DNA from: Gammaproteobacteria bacterium
GTDB lineage: Bacteria > Pseudomonadota > Gammaproteobacteria > Steroidobacterales > Woeseiaceae
Reading direction: 5' to 3'
NCBI GenBank assembly: GCA_004357475.1
Contig: SMWE01000059.1
Coordinates: forward strand, 1 to 53,319
Length of the DNA stretch: 53,319 nucleotides
Of this stretch, positions 6,519 through 15,344 are shown one piece after another. The notes beneath the pieces were generated by a model. That model saw only the letters and a program-made list of their open reading frames with translations, had not been told where the DNA came from and made no database searches. Both the position numbers and the translations under genes were made by a program. Position 1 is the first letter of the stretch; the number at the start of each line of letters is the position of its first letter.

Positions 6519-8678
6519 ATGAAGTCTGCGATACATCTTGATGCTCATCGTGTCGCTGACATCACCTTACAGCCAGCCTCGCTGGACATCTGGAATACAA
6601 AATACCGCCTGACGGCAAAAGACGGCACGCATATTGACGGCGTCATCGATGATACCTACAAGCGCGTGGCAAGAGCGTTGGCAGACGTCGAATCAGCCCA
6701 CTTACGCGAGCCGTGCTATGAAGAATTTTTGTGGGCGTTGCGCAATGGCGCGATACCGGCAGGCCGCATCATTTCCAACGCCGGGGCGCAGGAATACAAG
6801 CCGGCCACTTCGACCATCAATTGCACAGTCTCCGGCACGGTCGCCGACTCGATGGATAATATTCTGAACAAGGTTCACGAGGCCGGGCTGACGCTAAAAG
6901 CGGGTTGCGGCATCGGCTACGAATTTTCCACGTTACGGCCGAAGGGTGCCTATGTGACTGGCGCGGGCGCATATACTTCGGGCCCGCTGTCGTTTATGGA
7001 TATATACGACAAGATGTGTTTCACGGTCTCGTCGGCGGGAGGCCGGCGGGGCGCGCAGATGGGTACCTTCGACATCGGACACCCGGACGTGATGGAGTTC
7101 ATTCGCGCCAAGCGCGAGAATGGGCGGCTCAGGCAATTCAACCTGTCGCTTCTCGTCACAGATGAATTCATGCAGGCAGTCAAGAATGACGCGCACTGGC
7201 AGCTCGCATTTCCGGTGACACCCAGGGAAGTCGAACAGGACCAGCTCGACGTCAGGGACGACAGCCAGTTCATCTGGCGTGAGTGGCCCGAGCCGGACAG
7301 CTATGTGCGCAACGAAGCGGGCCTGGTCGCCTGCAAGATTTTCAAGACCATGCCGGCACGCCGGGTGTGGGACGTAATCATGGCGTCGACCTACGATTTC
7401 GCAGAGCCAGGCTTTGTTCTGATCGACAAAGTCAACGAGATGAACAACAACTGGTTTGTCGAAAATATCCGTGCAACGAATCCTTGTGGCGAGCAGCCGT
7501 TGCCGCCGTATGGTTCTTGCCTGCTGGGATCCATCAATCTCACGAAATTCGTTCTGGACGCCTTCACGGAAGACGCCAGGTTCGACTGGGACGAGTTCCG
7601 CAAGGTAGTGAAGATTTTCACGCGGATGCTCGACAATGTTGTCGAGATCAATGGTCTGCCACTGCCGTTGCAGCGTGAAGAGATCATGCGCAAGCGCCGT
7701 CACGGCATGGGCTTCCTCGGACTCGGTTCGATGATCTCCATGTTGCGGATGAAGTACGGAGATGCCGACGCCGTCAGGTTGACAGAAGAGGTTGCCAAGC
7801 AGCTCGCGCTGGCGGGCTGGGAGAGTGCGCTGGATCTGGCCAAAGAGAAAGGGCCGGCGCCAATCATGACCGAGGAATTCGAGGTTACGCCGGAAATGCT
7901 CGCCAAACGGCCGGAAATGGCTGCCGATGGCTACAAAGTTGGCGACAGGATTCCGGGTCGCATCCTGCACTGCCGGTACAGCCGCTATATGCAACGCCTT
8001 GCTGCAGAAGCACCGGAGCTGGTCGCGGAACTGGCCAGGGTCGGTGCGCGCTTCACACATCACAGTTCTATAGCGCCGACGGGAACCATTTCCCTGTCGC
8101 TCGCTAATAATGCAAGTAATGGCATCGAGCCAAGTTTTGCGCACCACTACTTCCGCAACGTTATTCGTGAGGGCAAGAAGTCGAAAGAGAAAGTGGAAGT
8201 GTACTCATTCGAATTGCTGGCCTATCGTGAACTGGTCAACCCCAATGCAATGCCGAGCGCCGGCAATGCAGAGGATGCTGCCGAAAATATGCTGCCGGAT
8301 TATTTCATTACGGCTGAGGACATAACGCCTAACGCGCACGTCGATATTCAGGCTGCTGCGCAGCAGTGGATCGATTCGTCCATCTCCAAGACGGCGAATG
8401 TGCCGACCGATTATCCGTACGAGGAATTCAAGAATATTTACCTGTACGCCTATGAGAAGGGCCTGAAGGGATGCACAACGTTCCGCTTTAACCCGGAGGC
8501 ATTTCAGGGCGTATTGGTCAAGGAGCAGGACCTGAAGAACACGGTCTATTCGTTTACGCTCGAAGATGGCAGCGAAATCGAGTTAAAGGGTGATGAAGAG
8601 ATCGAGTATGACGGTGAGGTGCACACAGCAGCCAATTTGTTTGATGCGCTCAAGGAAGGCTACTACGGCAAGTTTTAA
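6519..8678 (+). CDS. nrdJ: Adenosylcobalamin-dependent (class II) ribonucleotide reductase, large chain NrdJa
   Basis: It reduces ribonucleotides to deoxyribonucleotides using adenosylcobalamin as radical generator, with or without oxygen. The 719-residue chain shows the reductase barrel motifs: STINCTVSG with the first redox cysteine, GCGIGYEFSTLRP, NPCGEQPLPPYGSCLLGSIN with the thiyl-radical finger loop, and APTGTISL. The tail motif KGCTTFRFN is also conserved. The start at ATG 6519 has AAGG just upstream; an in-frame TTG at 6480 lacks a ribosome site. The chain lacks the usual C-terminal redox tail, which is supplied by the next gene 12 bases on, as in the split NrdJab of Pseudomonas aeruginosa. 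Confidence 0.93.
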   Translation: MKSAIHLDAHRVADITLQPASLDIWNTKYRLTAKDGTHIDGVIDDTYKRVARALADVESAHLREPCYEEFLWALRNGAIPAGRIISNAGAQEYKPATSTINCTVSGTVADSMDNILNKVHEAGLTLKAGCGIGYEFSTLRPKGAYVTGAGAYTSGPLSFMDIYDKMCFTVSSAGGRRGAQMGTFDIGHPDVMEFIRAKRENGRLRQFNLSLLVTDEFMQAVKNDAHWQLAFPVTPREVEQDQLDVRDDSQFIWREWPEPDSYVRNEAGLVACKIFKTMPARRVWDVIMASTYDFAEPGFVLIDKVNEMNNNWFVENIRATNPCGEQPLPPYGSCLLGSINLTKFVLDAFTEDARFDWDEFRKVVKIFTRMLDNVVEINGLPLPLQREEIMRKRRHGMGFLGLGSMISMLRMKYGDADAVRLTEEVAKQLALAGWESALDLAKEKGPAPIMTEEFEVTPEMLAKRPEMAADGYKVGDRIPGRILHCRYSRYMQRLAAEAPELVAELARVGARFTHHSSIAPTGTISLSLANNASNGIEPSFAHHYFRNVIREGKKSKEKVEVYSFELLAYRELVNPNAMPSAGNAEDAAENMLPDYFITAEDITPNAHVDIQAAAQQWIDSSISKTANVPTDYPYEEFKNIYLYAYEKGLKGCTTFRFNPEAFQGVLVKEQDLKNTVYSFTLEDGSEIELKGDEEIEYDGEVHTAANLFDALKEGYYGKF

Positions 8679-8690
8679 GGTCTGAGGAAG

Positions 8691-9404
8691 ATGAGCAAAG
8701 TAAAGATTGAGAAGAAAATAGTCGGTTATTCGGTAAAGCAAGCGGACGACAAGAACAGTGAAGCGCCACGACAGGGATTTCGTCGTGAAACGACCGCTGG
8801 TGGCGCGGAAATCATCAGGATGCACGAGAAACTCGAGCGACCTGAGATGCTCATCGGCTCGACCTACAAGGTGAAAACTCCTGTGTCAGATCATGCGATG
8901 TACATCACGATCAATGACATTGTCCTCAATAAAGGCACTGAGCACGAGAAGCGCAGGCCCTTTGAAATTTTCATCAACTCCAAGAATCTTGACCATTACC
9001 AGTGGATTGTTGCCCTGACCCGGATTATCTCGGCCGTGTTCCGCAAAGGCGGCGATGTGACTTTCCTGGTCGATGAGCTCAAAGCTGTCTTCGACCCTCG
9101 CGGCGGCTACTGGAAGCCAGGCGGTAAATTCATGCCCTCGATCATTGCTGAGCTGGGCTACATCGTTGAGAAGCATCTCATCTTGATCGGTCTGCTTAAA
9201 AAGGTAGAGCTCGATGAGGAGCAAAAAAAGCTGATCGAAGAGAAACGGGCCGAGTATGAAGCCCGCTCGAGACAGCAGGATGCGTTCGCCAAGAGCGAGT
9301 ACCCGGAAGGTGCGCAACTTTGTACGAAGTGCAATACGGCCGCTGTTGTCATGATGGATGGGTGTAGGACCTGTTTGTCCTGCGGCGACTCCAAGTGCGG
9401 CTGA
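8691..9404 (+). CDS. nrdJb: Class II ribonucleotide reductase C-terminal chain, NrdJb
   Basis: This is the second half of a split class II reductase. It contains the TSCPD-type domain (about residues 40-170, including MYITINDIVLN and FEIFINSKN), then a charged helix (EEQKKLIEEKRAEYEARSR), and ends with CTKCNTAAVVMMDGCRTCLSCG and a final CG. The terminal cysteine cluster probably binds zinc and shuttles electrons from thioredoxin to the active site. The start follows nrdJa by 12 bases with AGGAAG ahead of the ATG, so the two are cotranslated. NrdJb is known in P. aeruginosa to be needed with NrdJa; the role here is inferred from that. Confidence 0.88.
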   Translation: MSKVKIEKKIVGYSVKQADDKNSEAPRQGFRRETTAGGAEIIRMHEKLERPEMLIGSTYKVKTPVSDHAMYITINDIVLNKGTEHEKRRPFEIFINSKNLDHYQWIVALTRIISAVFRKGGDVTFLVDELKAVFDPRGGYWKPGGKFMPSIIAELGYIVEKHLILIGLLKKVELDEEQKKLIEEKRAEYEARSRQQDAFAKSEYPEGAQLCTKCNTAAVVMMDGCRTCLSCGDSKCG

Positions 9405-9415
9405 TCCACAAGAAT

Positions 9416-9527
9416 CGCCCGCTGGGGCGGGCTCCAACGACACTCCGTCATATTTTTTGATATTGGCTTCGCCCGCTGGGGCGGGCTCTTGCGAAACGAC
9501 CGCAGGAGCTCGCCCCAGCGAGCGAAG
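9416..9527. repeat. REP-like palindrome cluster after nrdJb
   Basis: The 19-base unit CGCCCGCTGGGGCGGGCTC occurs twice in direct orientation (9416-9434 and 9470-9488). An inverted copy lies at 9506-9527 and pairs with 9467-9488 at 20 of 22 positions, giving a strong hairpin. The inverted copy is preceded by GCAGGAGC, the head shared with the other palindromes in the window. It lies between the nrdJb stop and hldE and can also act as a terminator. Confidence 0.75.
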
Positions 9528-9589
9528 CGTTTTCCGGAGCGCAAGGTCTTTTTGCAGGATCATCGCGCGGCCCTGTACTATCGGACCCC

Positions 9590-11008
9590 GTGATTCTATC
9601 AATTCCTGATTTTTCCGGGGCCTGCGTGCTGGTGGCCGGTGACGTGATGCTGGACAGGTATCTGTTCGGCGGGACTGAGCGGATTTCCCCCGAGGCGCCG
9701 GTTCCTGTGGTGCAGGTTCGCGAGACGGTCAATCGCGCCGGCGGCGCGGCGAATGTTGCCGCAAACCTTGCCAGCCTCGGCGTCGACACCACACTTATCG
9801 GTGTGGTTGGTCAGGACGATGAGGCTGCCGCTTTAAAAGCCGTTCTTGAGCAACAAAATGTCAGCTGCCGATTCAAGGCAGTTGCGAACTGGCCAACGAC
9901 AACCAAAACGCGCGTTCAAAGCCGAGGTCAGCAGCTAATCCGGCTTGATCGCGAAGAGCAGGACGCATCTGGCAGTGCTGCGCTCACTGGTTACCTGAAG
10001 AAAGCATTGAAAACTTCGAGTGCCGTGGTGCTGTCTGACTATGGCAAAGGCGCGCTTGGAGATGTGTCGGCAATGATCGACCTCTGCCGGAACGCAAACA
10101 TTCCGGTCTTTGTCGATCCGAAGGGTTCGGACTTCGACAAATATCGCGGCGCGACGGTATTAACACCGAACCAGTCCGAGTTCGAGTCCGTTGCCGGAGT
10201 TTGTGCTTCTGATGCCGAGCTTGTTGAACACGTCAGGAAAATGATTTCAGAACTCGAATTGGGTGCGCTACTGGTGACGCGCAGCGAAAAAGGCATGTTG
10301 CTGGTTGAGGCATCTGACGAACCAGTCTTTCTGTCAACAAGGGTGAGTGAAGTGTTCGACGTAACCGGCGCCGGCGATACCGTCATTGCCGTACTGGCCG
10401 GGGCAGTGGCGAGTGGCGAATCAATGGCCGCAGCGGCGGCATTATCCAATTTTGCTGCAGGTCTTGTCGTACGCAAGACAGGTGTTGCATCGGTCAGTCC
10501 CGCAGAAATTCGCGCGGCGCTGCATCAGCGCGGGCAGGGTGGCCGCGGTCTTGTCAAGGAGGCGGAGATTGCTGCGGTGATCAGCGACGCAAAATGTCAA
10601 AATGAATCGATTGTTATGACCAACGGTTGTTTCGATGTTTTGCACGCGGGCCACGTCGCCTATCTTGAAGAAGCCAAGAGTCTTGGCGACCGGCTAATCG
10701 TTGCGGTTAACGATGATGAATCGGTGCGACGGTTGAAAGGGGACGATCGGCCCGTTAACGCACTGCAGGATCGCATGGCGGTTCTGGCAGGACTTGCTGC
10801 CGTGGACTGGGTTGTGCCGTTTTCGGAAGATACACCGGCGCGACTGATCCGGATGATATTGCCAGACGTGCTCGTCAAAGGCGGTGACTATCGTCCGGAT
10901 GACATCGCCGGTGCAAAAGACGTATTAAAATATGGCGGCGAGGTTCGCGTTCTTGCGTTTCGCGAAGGACACTCGTCCAGCAATATTATCGACAAGCTCC
11001 GCGGTTGA
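9590..11008 (+). CDS. hldE: Bifunctional heptose-7-phosphate kinase / heptose-1-phosphate adenylyltransferase
   Basis: HldE makes ADP-D-glycero-beta-D-manno-heptose, precursor of the LPS inner core: it phosphorylates heptose-7-phosphate at C1 and later adds AMP. The first 320 residues are a PfkB/ribokinase-fold kinase (AGDVMLDRYLFG, GGAANVAANLASLG and the catalytic GAGDT). Residues about 340-472 are a nucleotidyltransferase with TNGCFDVLHAGH carrying the HxGH site. At 472 residues it has the normal fused length. The start is GTG at 9590. waaA follows 51 bases downstream in the same direction, forming an LPS-core pair. Confidence 0.96.
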   Translation: MILSIPDFSGACVLVAGDVMLDRYLFGGTERISPEAPVPVVQVRETVNRAGGAANVAANLASLGVDTTLIGVVGQDDEAAALKAVLEQQNVSCRFKAVANWPTTTKTRVQSRGQQLIRLDREEQDASGSAALTGYLKKALKTSSAVVLSDYGKGALGDVSAMIDLCRNANIPVFVDPKGSDFDKYRGATVLTPNQSEFESVAGVCASDAELVEHVRKMISELELGALLVTRSEKGMLLVEASDEPVFLSTRVSEVFDVTGAGDTVIAVLAGAVASGESMAAAAALSNFAAGLVVRKTGVASVSPAEIRAALHQRGQGGRGLVKEAEIAAVISDAKCQNESIVMTNGCFDVLHAGHVAYLEEAKSLGDRLIVAVNDDESVRRLKGDDRPVNALQDRMAVLAGLAAVDWVVPFSEDTPARLIRMILPDVLVKGGDYRPDDIAGAKDVLKYGGEVRVLAFREGHSSSNIIDKLRG

Positions 11009-11059
11009 CTGCGCGTATCCGGCGCCAGCGGTACCCTCACCTGACACGCTAATTCATCG

Positions 11060-12331
11060 ATGCGATTTGCCTACGCACTAGTCACTTATCTCCTGATGCC
11101 GGTTTATGCCGTCTACTGGATTGTGCGCGGTATTGGCAACCCCAGTTACCGGGACCGGTTCGGGCAGCGATTCGGTTTCGGCTATCCGCTTATACCTGGC
11201 GGCAGCACCTGGATTCACGCGGTATCTGTCGGTGAAGTTCAGGCAGCAGTGCCACTGATAAAGTCGCTGGCGAAACGGTTTCCCGACAGACAACTCCTGG
11301 TCACGACCGTTACGCCAACAGGCGCAGCAAGGGTAGAGGCATTATTCGGCGACTCTGTGAAGCACTGCTACATTCCTTTCGAAACGCCATTCGCTGTGAC
11401 GCGTTTCTTCAATTCCGTGCAGCCGGACATAGCTTTGATTCTGGAAACGGAAATCTGGCCGAATCTCTACCACGAGTGCGGCCAGCGGGAAATTCCGCTG
11501 GTCCTGGTCAGCGCAAGAATATCGCCTGATTCAGTGGACACCTACCGCAGGTTTCTGCCGTTATTTCGCGAAACATTGTCTTACGGCATCGTCATAGCGG
11601 CACAAAGTGAGACCGACGCCGAACGGTTCAGGTCGCTGGGCGCGGCACCCGAACGAACCAAAGTAACCGGCAATATTAAATTTGACCTCGAGTTGCCGGA
11701 GGATCTCCTCGAGCGCGGGCATGCATTCCGATGTGACAATTTCGAGGATCGGCCGGTCTGGGTCGCCGCAAGTACCCACGATCGTGAGGAGGAGCAGGTT
11801 CTCCTCGCGCACCAGCTGGTTCGCAAGCAATTTCCCGATGCGCTGCTCATTTTGGCTCCGCGGCATCCGGAGCGGTTCGCCGCGGTTCGCAGCTTATTGC
11901 ACAAGCAGGGATTGAACTTCGTTGCACGCACTGATGGTGTGCCTTGCACAGCCGCTACTGAGATCTACCTTGGCGATACCATGGGTGACGTTCCGCTGTT
12001 CTATGCCGCGGCCAACGTCGCTTTCGTTGGCGGCAGTCTGGTTCCCATCGGCGGGCACAATCTACTTGAACCAGCCGCGCTCGGCCGGCCGGTGGTGATC
12101 GGACCGCACCTCTTCCATACGCAGGATATCGCTGAAAAATTCGAGAAAGTCGGCGCGTCGATTGTGGTCAACAATGCCGACCAGCTCGGCGCTGCAGTTG
12201 CCGATTTATTCGCCGATGAAGCGATGGCCACCGACATCGGTAACCGGGGCCGGGAAATCGTGCAGCAAAACAAGGGCGCACTGGACCGGCTGCTGAAATT
12301 GCTCGAGCCGCTGCTGGGCAACGTTGGCTAG
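11060..12331 (+). CDS. waaA: 3-deoxy-D-manno-octulosonic acid (Kdo) transferase
   Basis: WaaA transfers Kdo from CMP-Kdo to lipid IVA at the cytoplasmic face of the inner membrane. The 423-residue protein starts with a hydrophobic anchor (YALVTYLLMPVYAVYWIV). It contains the catalytic-glutamate motif SVGEVQAAVPL, the ETEIWPNLYHECG block, and a second glycosyltransferase-B half with GGSLVPIGGHNLLEPAALG, all diagnostic. It follows hldE and is convergent with tolC. Whether it adds one or two Kdo residues cannot be told from the sequence. Confidence 0.95.
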   Translation: MRFAYALVTYLLMPVYAVYWIVRGIGNPSYRDRFGQRFGFGYPLIPGGSTWIHAVSVGEVQAAVPLIKSLAKRFPDRQLLVTTVTPTGAARVEALFGDSVKHCYIPFETPFAVTRFFNSVQPDIALILETEIWPNLYHECGQREIPLVLVSARISPDSVDTYRRFLPLFRETLSYGIVIAAQSETDAERFRSLGAAPERTKVTGNIKFDLELPEDLLERGHAFRCDNFEDRPVWVAASTHDREEEQVLLAHQLVRKQFPDALLILAPRHPERFAAVRSLLHKQGLNFVARTDGVPCTAATEIYLGDTMGDVPLFYAAANVAFVGGSLVPIGGHNLLEPAALGRPVVIGPHLFHTQDIAEKFEKVGASIVVNNADQLGAAVADLFADEAMATDIGNRGREIVQQNKGALDRLLKLLEPLLGNVG

Positions 12332-12398
12332 TCCGAATATTTCAGGAGTGCCGGGACGTGGTTTGTGTGCCGAATGCGGCGCGATCGATGGTGGAGCG

Positions 12399-13853
12399 TC
12401 AGCTCGCGTTTTCCTTCGCTTCGTCTTCTGCAATCACTTCTTCCGGCGGGCGGCGTTCACTTAAGTATCGGTCGATTTCCTCGAGGTCCTGGATCTGCAG
12501 GTCGCCGGCGGCGAGTTTGAGCCGCAGTACGTTGCCAATATAGTTGTAGCGGCTCTGGTAGTAGTTCGTTATTGCTATGTAAAGTGAACGCTGAGAATTC
12601 AAGACGTCGACGATTGTCCTCGTGCCAACGTCGAAGCCCGCCTGTGTCGCTTGGAGTGCCGTGCGGCTCGAAGTGACTGCCTGCTCGAGCGCATTAACAC
12701 GGCTAATTTCGGACAATACACTCAGGTAGGCATCACGCGTCTGGCGTTCAGTTTCACGCACCACTCGTTGTAGTTGTTCCCTGCTCGCACGATGCAGGTA
12801 GACGGCCTCGCGAACCCTGGATGTTGTTCGGCCACCCGCAAATATAGGCACGCTGAACTGGACCGATATCGAGTCACGCGTGTTGCCAGTGGGAAAATTC
12901 GAATTCAGGGTTGTACCTCCGCCTATGGTGAGATTCCTGATGTCCGTATCGCTCGTCGTGTAGGTTGCGACCAGCTCAAACGTCGGATAATGACCGGTGC
13001 GGCGAAACGATATTTCGTCTCTCGCGATATCTTCGCTAAACCGGCTGGACAGCAATGCAAGATTCTGCACCATCGCCTGGTCGATCCAGCTTGCCTCATT
13101 CGCAGGATTCGGCGAACGCAGCGGAAAACTTTCACTGGGGGCGGACAGGGTCGGGATATATTCGCCGGTAATTTCACGCAAAAACTCACGGGAAGTCGCC
13201 AGTTCACGCTTTGCCTGAATCTCATCGGCGACCGATTGATCGTAAGCAGCCCGGGACTCCTGCACGTCCGTGATAGCGATCAAACCAACTTCAAATCGCT
13301 GTTTGGCCTGTTCGAGCTGCCGGGCAATTGCCAGGCGGTCGGCATGTATCGATGTCAGCCGGTCTTCGGCGGCCAGGACATCGAAATAACGGATGACGAC
13401 GCGCACGATCAGGTCCTGCTGCGCCGCTTCGAAATCAACTTCTGCTTTAGCGACTCTTTTCCCGGCCTGCTTCAGTCCGACAAACTGGTCCCAGCGAAAC
13501 AGCGTCTGCCGAAGCTCGGCGTTCCAGCCGAACCCATCGAAATCGGAGTCCGCATCCACGGTGTTAAATGCAATGATGTTTCCCAGTTCGTCCTGGATCG
13601 TCGCTTGCTGGAGACTGGAATCGGAACCCTGGTACCAGCTACCGCCCGCACTGATCTGCGGCAGCAGGAACCCGCGTGCCTGAGGTTCGAGTTCGAGCGC
13701 CGCCATGCGCCTGGCTTCCGCCTCGTGGATTAACGGATCACTCTGCAACGCCTGCTGGTAGACCTCCAGTAACGAGGCGGCAGCGGCCAGGCCGGGAGCC
13801 GTCAGGGTGCACAATAATGCAAATAAGAATCGGAAATTCATCGGCTTTTTCAT
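12399..13853 (-). CDS. tolC: TolC-family outer membrane channel protein
   Basis: TolC trimers form the outer-membrane duct of tripartite efflux pumps and type I secretion systems. The 484-residue precursor has a signal peptide (FLFALLCTLTAPGLAAAAS) followed by SLLEVYQQALQSDPLI, a standard TolC opening. Two internal repeats of outer membrane efflux domain follow, the second with GGRTTSRVREAVY and DVLNSQRSLY. The C-terminal tail (RRPPEEVIAEDEAKENAS) is acidic and probably disordered. It lies downstream of the pcm-like and rhodanese genes on the same strand, an arrangement seen in several gammaproteobacteria. No pump partner genes are adjacent. Confidence 0.93.
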   Translation of the reverse strand: MKKPMNFRFLFALLCTLTAPGLAAAASLLEVYQQALQSDPLIHEAEARRMAALELEPQARGFLLPQISAGGSWYQGSDSSLQQATIQDELGNIIAFNTVDADSDFDGFGWNAELRQTLFRWDQFVGLKQAGKRVAKAEVDFEAAQQDLIVRVVIRYFDVLAAEDRLTSIHADRLAIARQLEQAKQRFEVGLIAITDVQESRAAYDQSVADEIQAKRELATSREFLREITGEYIPTLSAPSESFPLRSPNPANEASWIDQAMVQNLALLSSRFSEDIARDEISFRRTGHYPTFELVATYTTSDTDIRNLTIGGGTTLNSNFPTGNTRDSISVQFSVPIFAGGRTTSRVREAVYLHRASREQLQRVVRETERQTRDAYLSVLSEISRVNALEQAVTSSRTALQATQAGFDVGTRTIVDVLNSQRSLYIAITNYYQSRYNYIGNVLRLKLAAGDLQIQDLEEIDRYLSERRPPEEVIAEDEAKENAS

Positions 13854-13946
13854 TTTATAGGTTCCAGCGAGAGTTGCCTTGTGGCAACAGGTGTTATGGT
13901 CAACTATATCACTATATCAGTTAAGCGAAATTTCTAACAGGCCCTT

Positions 13947-14267
13947 TCAGTACCGCGGCAGGGAATTATCCACTTCCAGGGCCCACGCATCGATGCCACC
14001 GGCAATATTGGCCACCCGGAAAAACCCCTGGTTGACCAGGTAATCGGCCACTTTGGCGCTGCGCACTCCCGAATGACAGAGAACCGCTACCGGTTTGTCG
14101 GTATCGAGCTCAGTTTGCCGCGACGGCACTTCAGCGAACGGAATCCTTATCGATCCGGGCACCGCGACGATCTCTAATTCCCACGGTTCCCTGACATCGA
14201 GGAGCTGCCAGGACGCGTTCGCCTTGTATTCTGCGAGGAATTCCGCCGGTGACAAGTTTGTGTACAA
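13947..14267 (-). CDS. Single-domain rhodanese (GlpE-like sulfurtransferase)
   Basis: It is a 106-residue cytoplasmic rhodanese domain. The active loop VLCHSGVRS holds the persulfide-forming cysteine, C64. DVREPWELEIVAVPGSIRIP is the conserved CH2A-type region and GGIDAW the C-terminal signature. The start is TTG at 14267 with GGAGAAA nine bases upstream. It lies between the pcm-like methyltransferase gene and tolC on the same strand. The sulfur donor and acceptor cannot be inferred. Confidence 0.87.
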   Translation of the reverse strand: MYTNLSPAEFLAEYKANASWQLLDVREPWELEIVAVPGSIRIPFAEVPSRQTELDTDKPVAVLCHSGVRSAKVADYLVNQGFFRVANIAGGIDAWALEVDNSLPRY

Positions 14268-14339
14268 GATGCTTTCTCCGTTACGCTTGCGGACAGACCT
14301 CCACGCCTTGGATGCGCCTACCCGCGTTGTGGTTTCAAT

Positions 14340-14987
14340 TCAAAAGAAAAATACGGATTCCTCTGCAATATTTTCCAGTGCGGGAATGTCCGTCTCGAAC
14401 AGGACGCTTTGGTGCAGGTCGTCGCCGTTGCGCGAAATGAGGAGGGCGCTCATTATCGGCGACTCGCCGACGACCAGGAACAGTCTTCCACCCGGCTTCA
14501 GCGCATTCACAAACCGCTCGTCGATGCGGCGAACAGAACCGGTAACGGCGATCGCATCGAAGTCTCCTTCAGGCAATTCTGCCATTGCGTCCATGCACTG
14601 CACGCTCGCATTTTCTATCTCCGCGGTTTCCAGATTCCGGCTGGCAGTAGCGATGAAGTCTTCATGAATGTCGATGCTGGTTACTGATGCACTCATCCTG
14701 GCAAGACATGCTGTCAGGTATCCGGTGCCTGTTCCGATCTCGAGTACCGTATCGCCGGTGCCCGGAGCTAGCGCCTGCAGCACTCTGCCCTCAATGATCG
14801 GCCGCAGCATGACCTGTCCATGCGCCAGCGGGATTTCCGTATCGGCATAGGCAACATCTTCGCAGCCGGCCGGCACGAATTGCTCTCTGGCGACACTGTC
14901 GAGGACGTTCAATACTTCCTGGTTGGAGACATTCCAGACGCGCACCTGCTGTTTGACCATTTGCCGCCGGACAAGATCGATTTTCAT
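14340..14987 (-). CDS. pcm: Protein-L-isoaspartate O-methyltransferase family protein
   Basis: The family methylates abnormal isoaspartyl residues using SAM so that they can be repaired. Visible motifs are REQFVPAG and YADTEIPLAHGQVM in the N-terminal half, then the SAM-binding loop VLEIGTGTGYLTACLA and VTSIDIHEDF. The length, 215 residues, is normal. The substrate-binding region is less canonical than E. coli Pcm, so this may be the divergent paralogue often found near tolC. It leads the pcm-rhodanese-tolC row. Confidence 0.85.
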   Translation of the reverse strand: MKIDLVRRQMVKQQVRVWNVSNQEVLNVLDSVAREQFVPAGCEDVAYADTEIPLAHGQVMLRPIIEGRVLQALAPGTGDTVLEIGTGTGYLTACLARMSASVTSIDIHEDFIATASRNLETAEIENASVQCMDAMAELPEGDFDAIAVTGSVRRIDERFVNALKPGGRLFLVVGESPIMSALLISRNGDDLHQSVLFETDIPALENIAEESVFFF

Positions 14988-15344
14988 AGTATTGATGACC
15001 TCTAAACCATTGAACTTAATCGGTTGGCTGCTTTATTCATAGCCTGTCCGATATGCAAAAAAATCACCAGAAAAATACTCATTATTGAATTATGGTGAAT
15101 CGTTGCAGTGTGCCGCGGTAGCTGGGATATCCTTAGCCATGTACACAACGAATGCTCAGGAATCACCTCGAATCTCCGGCTTTGGAGATGCCTCACGAGC
15201 GCCTAATCATAACAAATGATTGGTTTACGGCATCATTTGCACGATAGCCGGACAAGGATGGACGAATTTGCGCTGGGATAGCTTAACTACCGAACAGGCC
15301 GGGTGCGCGACCGGAACCTCTGAATTTCCGGCATTTGAACCTGT
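14988..15344. other. Divergent intergenic region, no gene seen
   Basis: The 357 bases separate the pcm-like gene (minus) from the GGDEF-EAL gene (plus) and must contain both promoters. I see no well-spaced -35/-10 pair, and only a short palindrome AATCATAACAAATGATT near 15203-15219. No open frame has a credible ribosome site. Confidence 0.4.

Noticed and set aside
6933-8147. A 404-codon frame on the minus strand inside nrdJa.
   Set aside because: It lies wholly opposite a strongly supported gene and is rich in codon-mirrored residues with no recognisable domain, so it is a shadow frame.
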